Shown one piece after another: positions 9,005 to 17,348 of a stretch of 64,000 nucleotides of DNA (positions are counted from its first letter, which is position 1; each line of letters begins with the position of its first letter). Made by a program: the position numbers and the translations under genes. Below the pieces are notes generated by a model that was not told the DNA's origin, ran no database searches, and saw nothing but the letters and a program-made list of their open reading frames with translations. Where the stretch lies: the NCBI RefSeq assembly GCF_025685575.1, contig NZ_JAGSYD010000003.1, positions 914,917 to 978,916 of the forward strand, written 5' to 3'. The stretch is from Granulicella cerasi. GTDB taxonomy: Bacteria > Acidobacteriota > Terriglobia > Terriglobales > Acidobacteriaceae.

Positions 9005-10113
9005 TAGCGCACCGCTTCCACTTGACGCACGGCGTCGATCGCCTGCGACACCAGGATCTGCGGCATCACGTGCGCGGGGTTCTCACCAAACTCGAAGCCA
9101 AGATGCAGGTAGCCGCCGCTACCGTCGGCAGGCTGTACATTCGCCACGCGCGGCCCACGCGCGCCCCAGCGATGCTCCGCGGTGGGGCCGTTCAGCGAGA
9201 CCGTCGGCGCACCCGCGACGGCGGCCAGATGCATCACGCCGGTGTTCACGCTCACCACGGCGCGGCAACGCTTCAGCACGCGCGTCAACGTACGAAACCC
9301 ATCGGGGCTCACGAAGCTCTGCGTGCGGATTCCCGCCGCGTTCATCGCCGCGACAAAAGGCTCGGAGCGCTCGCGATCGCCTGGGCCGCCGGTGATGAGG
9401 AAGAGAGTCTCCGGGCGCGCAATCGCCTTCGCCAGCGCGATCCAATTTGCGTCATCCCACTCGCGCAGGTGCGAGTTCTGCCCGGAAGCCCAGAGGTGGA
9501 ACGCAATCAGATCCGGCTCCTCGGCGAACGGCATGGGGCCGCTCTCGTCCAGCAACAACGCGGGTTCATGGTGATGGAACGGCGCAGAGACCAGCCCGCA
9601 ACCTTCGACCAGCGCACGAAAGTTCTTGATCTCGTGACGATCATTGCGATGCTCTGCCGTGCGGTCATATCCGCGGCTGCGGCGCATCCCCTTCGTGGCA
9701 AAGCCCGCAATGTACTTCGCGCCCGACATCAGCGAATAAAACGCCGTCAGCCGCTGCCAGCTCGAGAAATCCACCAGCGCATCGAAGCGCTGCGCTCGCA
9801 GCTTCGGGATCGTGCCCTTCGGGTCCGTCAGGCTGATCAGCAAACGCTCGTCCGCACCGGGGATGATCTCCGCCGCGGCAAGATTCTGCTTCATGCAGAT
9901 GTGGGTGATGTGCGCCTGCGGATACGCCGCGCGAAGGTCCTGGAGTGCCGCGGAAAACAACAGCGTGTCACCGAGTGCAGGCGAGCACATCACGCCCAGA
10001 CGCAGGATTTGCGTCGGAGGCTTGCGGCGGCGACGAAAGGTCGCGAGTAGGTTGAGCACCGGTGTGCCGACCCAAAAGTCGAGCACACGGTTCATGCGAC
10101 TGCCACGCTTCAT
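9004..10113 (-). CDS. Glycosyltransferase family 9 (heptosyltransferase-like)
   Basis: A 369-residue GT9 enzyme of the ADP-heptose:LPS heptosyltransferase type. Seen are LRLGVMCSPALGDTLLFSAAL at the N-terminal acceptor domain, FLITGGPGDRERSEPFV for the nucleotide-sugar side, and CRAVVSVNTGVMHLAAVAGAPTVSLNGPT, the GT9 C-terminal signature. Likely membrane-associated at the cytoplasmic face, extending lipid-linked sugars. It follows the sugar-phosphate transferase by 35 bases. A second start 18 bases downstream (MNRVLDFW) is possible. Sugar specificity cannot be assigned. Confidence 0.88.
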   Translation of the reverse strand: MKRGSRMNRVLDFWVGTPVLNLLATFRRRRKPPTQILRLGVMCSPALGDTLLFSAALQDLRAAYPQAHITHICMKQNLAAAEIIPGADERLLISLTDPKGTIPKLRAQRFDALVDFSSWQRLTAFYSLMSGAKYIAGFATKGMRRSRGYDRTAEHRNDRHEIKNFRALVEGCGLVSAPFHHHEPALLLDESGPMPFAEEPDLIAFHLWASGQNSHLREWDDANWIALAKAIARPETLFLITGGPGDRERSEPFVAAMNAAGIRTQSFVSPDGFRTLTRVLKRCRAVVSVNTGVMHLAAVAGAPTVSLNGPTAEHRWGARGPRVANVQPADGSGGYLHLGFEFGENPAHVMPQILVSQAIDAVRQVEAVR

Positions 10114-10148
10114 CTTGTAATTTTATCGGCTACTTTTTCTCGGCTACT

Positions 10149-10895
10149 TTAGTACGCGCCGTCGCCATGCCACACCGAGGTCACGGTGCGCACCAGGATC
10201 ATGAGGTCCATACGCAGCGACCACTCCTGCGCATACTGGCGGTCGTACTTCACGCGCTCGTCGTACGAGGTGTTCGAGCGGCCCGAAACCTGCCAGAGTC
10301 CCGTCACACCGGGCTTCACCGCTGCGTAAGCAGCGAATTCATCGCCATACTTCTCAACCTCGGCGGCAACGATGGGACGCGGACCGACCAGGCTCATCGA
10401 ACCGGTCAAAACATTCCAAAGCTGCGGCAGCTCGTCGAGCGAGGTGCGGCGCAGGAAGTTGCCAACGCGCGTCACACGCGGGTCCTTGGTGAGCTTGTGG
10501 GTCTCGCGCCACTCGGCGCGCGCTTCCGGATGCTTGGCGAGGTACTCCTCGAGCACTTCAGCCGAGTTCACGCACATGGTGCGGAACTTCCACATGGAGA
10601 AGAAGTCGCCATGCGATCGAATGCGGCGGTGCGAGAAGAAAACCGGGCCCGGAGAACTGAGCTGCACGGCCAACGCAATCACCGCAAAGAGCGGGACAAG
10701 GATCGGCGATACGGCGAGTACGGCAAGCACATCGAACGCGCGTTTGACGACGCGATAGCTGAAACGACGGGTAGGGCTGGCGACGCGGGGCCTCGGAGTC
10801 GAGTACGCATTCCAGGTCGCCTCCGTCGCAAAACCGGTGGGCGACGACAAGACGCTGGTGCGTTCCGTTTGTATTTCTTGCGTTTCTGCAGACAT
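10149..10895 (-). CDS. Undecaprenyl-phosphate sugar phosphotransferase (bacterial sugar transferase domain)
   Basis: A 248-residue membrane enzyme that starts repeat-unit assembly by moving a sugar-1-phosphate to undecaprenyl phosphate. It shows one long N-terminal hydrophobic segment (VLAVLAVSPILVPLFAVIAL) after KRAFD, then SPGPVFFSHRRI, FSMWKFRTM, FLRRTSLDELPQLWNVL and MSLVGPRP, all hallmarks of the ExoY/WcaJ C-terminal domain. It lacks the long multi-span N-terminal part of WcaJ. I choose the ATG at 10895 (TTGGAG upstream) over a TTG at 10967. It is divergent from rfbC. Confidence 0.92.
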   Translation of the reverse strand: MSAETQEIQTERTSVLSSPTGFATEATWNAYSTPRPRVASPTRRFSYRVVKRAFDVLAVLAVSPILVPLFAVIALAVQLSSPGPVFFSHRRIRSHGDFFSMWKFRTMCVNSAEVLEEYLAKHPEARAEWRETHKLTKDPRVTRVGNFLRRTSLDELPQLWNVLTGSMSLVGPRPIVAAEVEKYGDEFAAYAAVKPGVTGLWQVSGRSNTSYDERVKYDRQYAQEWSLRMDLMILVRTVTSVWHGDGAY

Positions 10896-11154
10896 CAGGC
10901 GCACTCCAAAACCAGGAAGTGAAACATTCGCTTGTAGCGACGATCTCTTATCTCCGAGATCTGTCAAAACGAGTATGCCCGCTAAAGGGAAACGCCAGAT
11001 GAATCAGATCAGCAACAGCAACAAGGTGTGTTTCCAATTGTAACTACTTCAGCGAGCAAAAGTTGCGGCTAGTTCCCATGAAGTTTTCTGGGCTGCCGAA
11101 TCTTGTCCCGGTACGCCTGATGGCGTGCCCAGAGATCATGGTGTAATCGTACAG

Positions 11155-11712
11155 ATGCAGATTCTCGAAACCTCGTTGCCTGGCGTTCAGCTCGTCCGTC
11201 CGAAACTTTTCGGCGATGACCGTGGTTGGTTCACGGAAACCTTCAACTCTGAGCGCTTCGAACAGAGCGGCCTGCCCGCCAGTTTCGCGCAGGATAACCA
11301 GTCTTTTTCGGTGCGCGGCGTGCTCCGCGGCCTGCACTACCAGCTCGGCCAGCCCCAGGGTAAACTCGTCCGCGTCCTCAGCGGCCACATCTGGGATGTC
11401 GCCGTGGATATCCGCAAATCCTCACCCCACTTCGGCAAATGGGCAGGCTTCCATCTGAAGCCCCGCACCGAGGATAACCAGCTGGAAATGCTGTGGATTC
11501 CCGAAGGGTTTGCCCACGGATTTCTTGTGCTCTCGGAAACCGCCGAGGTGCTCTACAAGACCACCCGCGGCTACTACCCTGCTGGCGAGCGATCGATCCT
11601 GTGGAACGATCCGACGTTGAAGATCGACTGGCCGGTTGAGGGCCTCACGCCGTCTGTTTCCTCCAAGGACGCCGTCGGCAAGCTCCTCACCGAAGCCGAT
11701 CTGCCCGAATAA
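11155..11712 (+). CDS. rfbC: dTDP-4-dehydrorhamnose 3,5-epimerase
   Basis: A 185-residue cupin epimerase of the dTDP-L-rhamnose pathway. The N-terminus carries FGDDRGWFTETFNSERF, the substrate loop and catalytic base are in RGVLRGLHYQ (His61), and the second catalytic residue is Tyr134 in EVLYKTT; PEGFAHGF is also present. The start at the ATG 11155 matches the family; an in-frame start at 11125 adds ten residues. rfbA, rfbB and rfbD are not adjacent, so the rest of the pathway must be encoded elsewhere. It faces away from the sugar transferase gene. Confidence 0.95.
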   Translation: MQILETSLPGVQLVRPKLFGDDRGWFTETFNSERFEQSGLPASFAQDNQSFSVRGVLRGLHYQLGQPQGKLVRVLSGHIWDVAVDIRKSSPHFGKWAGFHLKPRTEDNQLEMLWIPEGFAHGFLVLSETAEVLYKTTRGYYPAGERSILWNDPTLKIDWPVEGLTPSVSSKDAVGKLLTEADLPE

Positions 11713-11720
11713 TTCGGATG

Positions 11721-11759
11721 ACCCATGTCTCGATTCTGAGACACGGGTTCGCAGGATGA
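11721..11759. repeat. Intergenic hairpin repeat, copy 1 (single unit)
   Basis: One unit of the family seen at eight places in the window: CCCATG, the hairpin GTCTCGATTCTGAGAC, then an arm ending GGGTTCGCAGGATG. It sits between the convergent rfbC and HAD phosphatase genes, where it could also act as a terminator. Confidence 0.8.
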
Positions 11760-11824
11760 CAGCGGGCCAAGCATTCTGCCGTCTGCGCAAAGCACCGCGC
11801 GGCAGGGGCGCCCGGCTTTCGTAC

Positions 11825-12373
11825 CTACCCCTGTTCGCGCATCCAGCGCTCCACCGCAGCCAGCGAATCAACCGCCGTAAACCTGCCCGCGCACCCAGCT
11901 TCCTCGGTGCCGGGCAGTAGAAACATCTGCGGCACGCCCGCCGCGTTCGCTGCGGCCACGTCCGAGCAGCGATCTCCCACCATCAGCGAGCGCGACAGGT
12001 CCACACCAAGATCACGGGCACCGCGCAGCAACATGCCCGGTCCAGGCTTGCGGTCTTCATGCTCGCGCTGATACGCGCCTATGCCCTCACGCGGGTGAAA
12101 CGGACAGAAGTACACCGCATCCAGCCGAGCGCCCTTGGCGGCAAACTCCGCACGCATCCAGTCCATCAGCGTGTGGAACTGCGCCTCGGTGTACAGCCCC
12201 CGGCCGATACCGGACTGGTTCGTCACCACGATGATGCGATAGCCGAGCTCCGCCGCCGTGCGCGCCAACGAGAAGATGCCGTCCACCCAGCGAACATCTT
12301 CAATGCGGTGCAGGTAGCCGACCTCGTGATTCACCACGCCATCGCGGTCCAGAAATAACGCACGCCCGCTCAC
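11825..12373 (-). CDS. HAD-IIIA phosphatase (heptose-1,7-bisphosphate phosphatase GmhB-like)
   Basis: A 182-residue HAD phosphatase. The nucleophile motif is FLDRDGVVN (Asp9, Asp11), motif II is VVTNQSGIGRG, and motif III/IV is DRKPGPGML plus MVGDRCSDVAAA. This is the layout of GmhB/HisB-N, which hydrolyses a sugar bisphosphate during ADP-heptose formation. The zinc-loop is incomplete: Cys90 and His93 are present but the usual second cysteine pair is replaced by HED before RKP. The GTG start overlaps the GT9 stop in a GTGA, so it is translationally coupled to that gene. GT9 genes nearby fit a heptose role. Confidence 0.85.
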   Translation of the reverse strand: MSGRALFLDRDGVVNHEVGYLHRIEDVRWVDGIFSLARTAAELGYRIIVVTNQSGIGRGLYTEAQFHTLMDWMRAEFAAKGARLDAVYFCPFHPREGIGAYQREHEDRKPGPGMLLRGARDLGVDLSRSLMVGDRCSDVAAANAAGVPQMFLLPGTEEAGCAGRFTAVDSLAAVERWMREQG

Positions 12374-13434
12374 TCGCCGGCTCCGATCTGCACCAACGGC
12401 TCCGTTTGCTTCGGCACGCGCACACGCGGCAGCAACGGCTTGCCTTCGCGTCGAGCCGCGATCAGCGTCTCCACCTCGCCCACGACCATCCCGGGCGTCA
12501 CCTGCTGCATACAGAGGTTGTTCGAGCATGGCGCGTAGTCGCGACCGTCATAGCAAGGTCGGCACGCAAAGCCCGCACCACCCCACAGCGCCACCGAGTT
12601 GTGCCGCTGCGGCAAGCGTCCGTGTGGATCGACCGGCCCAAAGACCGCGACGATGCCCGCGCGCGTGATACCTGCCAGATGCAGCGGGCCGGTGTCATGC
12701 GTCAACACCACGTCGGCGCTGTTGAGCAGCCCAACCATCTCCACGAGCGAAAGCTTCGCCGTCATATCCACCAAGCCGAGCGGCTCGAAGTACGGCGATG
12801 CCCAGCGATCATCCGGCCCGCCCGCCAGCACGATCTCATGCCCGCGCGCCTGCAACTCACGCGCTACCGCAATGTAGCTTTCCACGGGCCAGCGACGCAG
12901 CGCATCGTCGCGCATCGCGTTGCGTGCGCCCGCGGCGATCATCACCACGCGAGCACGTTCGCCGCGCGCCAACGGGCTCTCCGGCATCGTCTCCGGCAGC
13001 AGAGGCGCCAGCGCCTGTGGTCGCACATCGTCCTTCGCCCCGCGCAACACACGCGCATACTCGTCGGTGTGGTGACGCCCCGGCAGCAATGCAAACTCAC
13101 GCTTCGTCGTCGACAGCAGGAACTTGCGCGACGCGCGCACCGGCAGCGTCAGGATGCGATAGCGGCTGTCGTAATAGAGCGTTGCGACAACGTCATACTT
13201 CGCACGCAGCAAGCGGCGCCACAGCGAAAAGATCGCGCCAGGCTTGCCCGATAGCAGCGCGCGATCATCCGCCTCGACGACGTTGATCCACGGATAGAGC
13301 TGGAGAATCGAAGAAGCCGCACGGCCGCAGACCCAATCGATCGCGTAGCCTTCAGCCTGCAGCGCACGCGCCGCGGGGATGGCCATGACGACATCGCCGA
13401 TGGCCCCCAGCTTCACGATGAGCGCACGCTTCAT
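12370..13434 (-). CDS. Glycosyltransferase family 9 (heptosyltransferase-like)
   Basis: A 354-residue GT9 protein. It opens MKRALIVKLGAIGDVVMAIPAARAL, the classical acceptor-side motif of WaaC/WaaF, and has EIVLAGGPDDRW and ADVVLTHDTGPLHLAGITRAGIVAVFGP in the donor half. Near the C-terminus is a cysteine-rich stretch (ACRPCYDGRDYAPC) seen in some GT9 enzymes. Start is 3 bases after the stop of the DXD glycosyltransferase gene. Likely adds heptose or a related sugar to the lipid-linked glycan. Confidence 0.9.
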   Translation of the reverse strand: MKRALIVKLGAIGDVVMAIPAARALQAEGYAIDWVCGRAASSILQLYPWINVVEADDRALLSGKPGAIFSLWRRLLRAKYDVVATLYYDSRYRILTLPVRASRKFLLSTTKREFALLPGRHHTDEYARVLRGAKDDVRPQALAPLLPETMPESPLARGERARVVMIAAGARNAMRDDALRRWPVESYIAVARELQARGHEIVLAGGPDDRWASPYFEPLGLVDMTAKLSLVEMVGLLNSADVVLTHDTGPLHLAGITRAGIVAVFGPVDPHGRLPQRHNSVALWGGAGFACRPCYDGRDYAPCSNNLCMQQVTPGMVVGEVETLIAARREGKPLLPRVRVPKQTEPLVQIGAGE

Positions 13435-13437
13435 CGG

Positions 13438-14694
13438 CTACTTCCCTTCCTCAGGCCAACGCGCATCGCGCAGAAATACACTCTGGTTGCGCAGGATAGA
13501 GATGTGGCCGAAGTAGCGCATCAGCAGCTCATACTTATGCGGACCGACGAGCTTCAACGCCCAGCCGAAGAGCTTGTGCACCGTGTCCACGCGGCGATCA
13601 CGCGGGTTGAAGTCCTTCCACGTCTCCTTCGCAGGCGCGACAACGCCAGCAACAAGCTTCTGCTGCTTCGCGAACTTCGCAAACGGTCCATTCGCGTCGA
13701 AAGGATCGGTACCCACGAAGTGTTTCTGATGCGCGGCGTAGATGCGACGCGCGAGACGCGTGATCGTCGTGCCATCGCTGAGCGCGTCGAATCCATACGG
13801 CAGTGATTCTGCGGCAGACGCAGCGGCCTTCTCCGCGCGCACCGCGGCCTTGTAGTCTGCGAAAAGCTGCGTGAGGTCAGGACGCGAAGCCAGCGTGTAG
13901 CGGTTCGTGTGCTTCGAGAGAACGCTCTCGTCCGTCACAACGATGCCGCTGAAATGGAAGAAGCGCAGCGGCACCGGAGCGGTGTTTGCGTTCTCCACCA
14001 TGTAGCCCTCGGCGGTGGTCTGAATGCCGCGCTCGTGGATGTTCCAGTACGCCATGTTCAGGCCCGCGTTGCGCGAGATGTGCACGTCGGCAAACAAGCC
14101 GGGGACCATGTTGATCCACTTCTGATCGACGAACAGGCCCGAGCGGCCTTCGCTGTATCCGGCCTCGAGGCAGCGCACATCCCACCACTGCAACAGCTTG
14201 CGCGACTCCTCGCTGGAGCTCACGGCGATGAAGCCGAGGTTGTACGTTCCGTTCACCAGCAGGTCCTGCTCGCCGGGAGCTTTTCCGTCCCACACAGGCG
14301 TGGTCATATGCGGCGTCAGCACGGCGCTTGCGCCTGCGTCCAACACTTCAAACACAGGCTCCAGCGGCGCGTAGACATAGATGTCGGGGTCGAGATACAC
14401 GAGCGTGTCAAGCTGATGCTTGGCCAGAAGATGCAGCATGAACGCCGGCTTCACGTTCGTATTCAGCTCGAGGATGTCGTACTTCATCGCCTCGGCGCGG
14501 AGGTCGGCGACGCCGATCTCATGCAGCATCACCGGCTCAAAGCTGCCGCCGAGGAACGGCGTTGCATCGGTCAGGTTGGCAACGATGAGCACGAAAAAAC
14601 GATGGCCCGGATGCGCGCGAAGATACGACGCTCCAAGGGTGCGTGCATAGGCAAGATAGTTCGGCGAAACGATAGTGCAGGCAGCGCGATTCAT
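13438..14694 (-). CDS. Glycosyltransferase with DXD motif (nucleotide-diphospho-sugar transferase fold)
   Basis: A 418-residue cytoplasmic glycosyltransferase. The GT-A fold is suggested by ACTIVSPNYLAYARTL at the N-terminus, the metal-binding TLVYLDPDIYVYAP (DPD at 102-104), NGTYNLGFIAVS and FVDQKWINMVP with WNIHER, all typical of GT8-like enzymes. The C-terminal third is helical and has no known domain. It is the fourth gene of the leftward polysaccharide operon, 74 bases after the polymerase-like gene. Confidence 0.8.
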   Translation of the reverse strand: MNRAACTIVSPNYLAYARTLGASYLRAHPGHRFFVLIVANLTDATPFLGGSFEPVMLHEIGVADLRAEAMKYDILELNTNVKPAFMLHLLAKHQLDTLVYLDPDIYVYAPLEPVFEVLDAGASAVLTPHMTTPVWDGKAPGEQDLLVNGTYNLGFIAVSSSEESRKLLQWWDVRCLEAGYSEGRSGLFVDQKWINMVPGLFADVHISRNAGLNMAYWNIHERGIQTTAEGYMVENANTAPVPLRFFHFSGIVVTDESVLSKHTNRYTLASRPDLTQLFADYKAAVRAEKAAASAAESLPYGFDALSDGTTITRLARRIYAAHQKHFVGTDPFDANGPFAKFAKQQKLVAGVVAPAKETWKDFNPRDRRVDTVHKLFGWALKLVGPHKYELLMRYFGHISILRNQSVFLRDARWPEEGK

Positions 14695-14768
14695 CAATGG
14701 CTAGTCTACCTTCTTGAGATTTGCGGCCAGCGTGCATCTCCGTTGCGTTGCCGTCGTGCTTGGTGCGT

Positions 14769-16112
14769 TCAAGCCGCAGGATTCAGCTGCGGCTCTTCGT
14801 TGGACTTAGGGACACGTGGCTTGCGTGGCAGCAACCTCCGCCACAAGCTGTTCTTCACGCGTCGCTTCTGCGGCGTAGCGATCACGAGCGTGCCCTCCGC
14901 CTCACCCGGCCACCCGTACAGATAGATGAGATAAGCGAACCAGAAGAAGAGCATTACCGGCAGATAGTTGATGCCGCCGTCGATGGTCGCCACCAAGCAA
15001 TAAAGGATGATGCCCTTCAACGCGGCCAGCCGCGTCGGCGACTTGAGCGGCGAGCGGTCCACGAGCAGCAGCAACATCGGGCCCCACATCATCAGCAGAA
15101 ACGCGATGAGACCAAAGTAGCCGTACATGAACGTGGCGGAAGAGTACGTGGCCTCGGAAAGCCCCTGCAGACCGCGCACCGGCAGCCAGTCGGCCTCGGT
15201 GATGGCGTTCAACTGTCCGAGTCGGCCGCCCGCCGTCGGGTCGAGCAGAAAGCCCAGCCCCGAACCATTCAGCACCAACGAAGAAAAGATGATGGTCGAG
15301 ATCGCAATCAGCGCGAGCACACGGTTCTTCGCGTCGCCCAGGTACAGCACCGGCAGCGTCTTGGCCTGACGCGCCAGCAGCGTGATCAGCGGCAGCGCTT
15401 CGTAGAGCACGATGCCGACCCAAACCGTACGAGACAGCGTCAGCACCAGGGCGAGCTTCAGCAACCGTCGGCGCCACACCTTTGCTTCCAGCAACTCATA
15501 CAGCGGAAGGAAGATCAGCATCGCAACGCCGTACAGATTGCCGTTGTTATACGTCGAGATCAGCTTCAGGAAGAGCCCGCGCGCGATGTGCTTGGTGTAC
15601 TCCAGATCGCCATAGTCGCCGGCGTTCACCGTGAAGTACGGAATCTCCACAAAATGCCCCGTAAGCGGATGCCAGACGAAGAGGAAGATTCCCCAGATCA
15701 CGGTCAGGAAGATGGACCAGCGGAAGTACCTGGAAAGGCGGTTTCCATCGATCAACGGCAGAAAGGGCGCGTAGATGCCGAGTACCACCCAGGGCAGAAA
15801 GATGAAATTTACCGCATTGCCGACCGCAAATCCGGTGTCCGCGAGGCCGAACGTGAGCCCCGTGTAAATGAAGATGCACTGCATGGGCAACATGCACAGC
15901 ATCGCGAGATAGAGATTCCTGCGATAGCGCAGGGGCAGCGCCAGAAGCCTGTACACCAGCAGCACCGGCGCCGTAAGGCCGAGGAAGACATATCCCCACG
16001 TGATCGGTACGAACCCGACCTTGAATCCACCCTTGGGAAACAGCACATTGAACACCACCAGAAACCAGGCAGTGAACATAGCCACGGGATGTGGATGGCG
16101 GAAGAGACGCAT
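14769..16112 (-). CDS. O-antigen polymerase / ligase-like membrane protein (Wzy-like)
   Basis: A 447-residue polytopic membrane protein, about 11 predicted spans, with a long periplasmic loop in the middle (roughly residues 155-215, containing AGDYGDLEYTKHIARG). That layout and its position between the chain-length regulator and the glycosyltransferases fit a Wzy polymerase or O-antigen ligase. These families have weak sequence conservation, so the exact role is inferred from context. The C-terminal tail is basic and cytoplasmic (QKRRVKNSLWRRLLPRK). It starts 18 bases after the Wzz-like gene. Confidence 0.75.
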   Translation of the reverse strand: MRLFRHPHPVAMFTAWFLVVFNVLFPKGGFKVGFVPITWGYVFLGLTAPVLLVYRLLALPLRYRRNLYLAMLCMLPMQCIFIYTGLTFGLADTGFAVGNAVNFIFLPWVVLGIYAPFLPLIDGNRLSRYFRWSIFLTVIWGIFLFVWHPLTGHFVEIPYFTVNAGDYGDLEYTKHIARGLFLKLISTYNNGNLYGVAMLIFLPLYELLEAKVWRRRLLKLALVLTLSRTVWVGIVLYEALPLITLLARQAKTLPVLYLGDAKNRVLALIAISTIIFSSLVLNGSGLGFLLDPTAGGRLGQLNAITEADWLPVRGLQGLSEATYSSATFMYGYFGLIAFLLMMWGPMLLLLVDRSPLKSPTRLAALKGIILYCLVATIDGGINYLPVMLFFWFAYLIYLYGWPGEAEGTLVIATPQKRRVKNSLWRRLLPRKPRVPKSNEEPQLNPAA

Positions 16113-16130
16113 GAAGGTTCGCTCGAAACG

Positions 16131-17303
16131 TTACGCCGTACGTCCGGCGCGTAGACGGGCAAACTGTTCCTGCGATGCAGGGTCAGCCGCCATGCGAAGC
16201 CAGAAACGCTTGGCGATGGCACCCATCAAGCCCAGAAGGAACGAGATGGCAATCGCAAGATAGAGCAGCGTCTTGCGCGGCGGCCAGGCCTTGCGGTCCG
16301 GCACCAGCGCCATATCGATCACCTGGAAGGTAGAGCTCTTCTCAGCCTCCGCCAGTCGCGCGGTTTCGTACTGGCGCGACATCGACTCCACGATCGTTTC
16401 GTGTTCGCGTACATCGCGCGTGGCGCGCAGCAGGTCCAGGTTCTTGTCGGGCATACCCGCAGCGCTCGGCGCAGCGCCGACGGGAACCGCACCGGTGCTG
16501 CTTTCCATCTGGCTTTCCTTGGCCTCAAGCTGACGAATCTGCGAACGCATCGTGACCACTTCAGGGGCGTTCTCCGTTTCGCGCTGCAGCAGTCCAGCAA
16601 GCTGTACCTCGTAGCCCGTGATCTGCTGGCGAATCGCCTGAATCGACGCAATTCCCGCCTGCGTCTGCGAAGAAGAATCCACCAGACCTGTCGACTTCTG
16701 CGTCTTCGCCAGGCGGTCTTCTGCGGAGTACAGCAGTTCGCGTTCCTGCTCCAACTGCTTCTCAAAGAACTTTCGCGTCTGCGCGCCTTCGGTCAGGCTG
16801 AGACGATCATTCAGGTTCCGGAAGGCCACCAGATAAGCATTGGCAATCTGCGCGGAGCGCTGCGCGCTGACATCCTTCACCTTCAACTGGATCAGCGAAT
16901 CGGCGCCTTCGTTCACCGTAGTCTCGCTAGCCAACACACCACGAACGGCCTCGCGGTCCTTCGCGTGGAAGCTCTTCATCAGGTCCAGTTGATCGATGAC
17001 GTCATCCTGCACACTGCGGCTGCTGAGAAGACCGATGTACAGAGCGCCGGCGCTGCGCTGGCCAAAGATCGCCGCCATGGCCGAGTCCTGTCCGTGCATG
17101 TTCGTCGGAAGAATCGATGCTGTGCTGACAAACAGCGTCTTCATCGAAAAAATTCCGGCGACGCACAAAGTCAGTGCGACCGCAAAGATGCTGGCGATCA
17201 GACGCCACTCAAGGACGATCGAGACAACTACCGCCAGTATGTCTATGCCTTGTTCCCCTTCAGAGGCGTTGGGCAGCGGAGAGTTGGAATGTTCAAGCGA
17301 CAT
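16131..17303 (-). CDS. Polysaccharide chain-length determinant / co-polymerase (Wzz-like)
   Basis: A 390-residue inner-membrane protein. A first transmembrane helix lies at about residues 36-56 and a second near the C-terminus (LLYLAIAISFLLGLMGAIA), preceded by a proline-rich KAWPPRK. Between them is a large periplasmic helical region with coiled-coil potential, as in PCP-1/PCP-2 proteins. No C-terminal tyrosine-kinase domain is present. It should set the length of the polymer made by the neighbouring polymerase-like protein, and partner with the exporter encoded 45 bases upstream. Confidence 0.88.
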   Translation of the reverse strand: MSLEHSNSPLPNASEGEQGIDILAVVVSIVLEWRLIASIFAVALTLCVAGIFSMKTLFVSTASILPTNMHGQDSAMAAIFGQRSAGALYIGLLSSRSVQDDVIDQLDLMKSFHAKDREAVRGVLASETTVNEGADSLIQLKVKDVSAQRSAQIANAYLVAFRNLNDRLSLTEGAQTRKFFEKQLEQERELLYSAEDRLAKTQKSTGLVDSSSQTQAGIASIQAIRQQITGYEVQLAGLLQRETENAPEVVTMRSQIRQLEAKESQMESSTGAVPVGAAPSAAGMPDKNLDLLRATRDVREHETIVESMSRQYETARLAEAEKSSTFQVIDMALVPDRKAWPPRKTLLYLAIAISFLLGLMGAIAKRFWLRMAADPASQEQFARLRAGRTA

Positions 17304-17348
17304 GCGAAATCAAATCCTCAAAGATGCAAAATCTCTCGTCAGCGAAAG

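Noticed and set aside
14721..16154. 477-residue plus-strand ORF opposite the Wzy-like gene
   Set aside because: Arg/Gln/His-rich shadow; the opposite frame has proper transmembrane segments.
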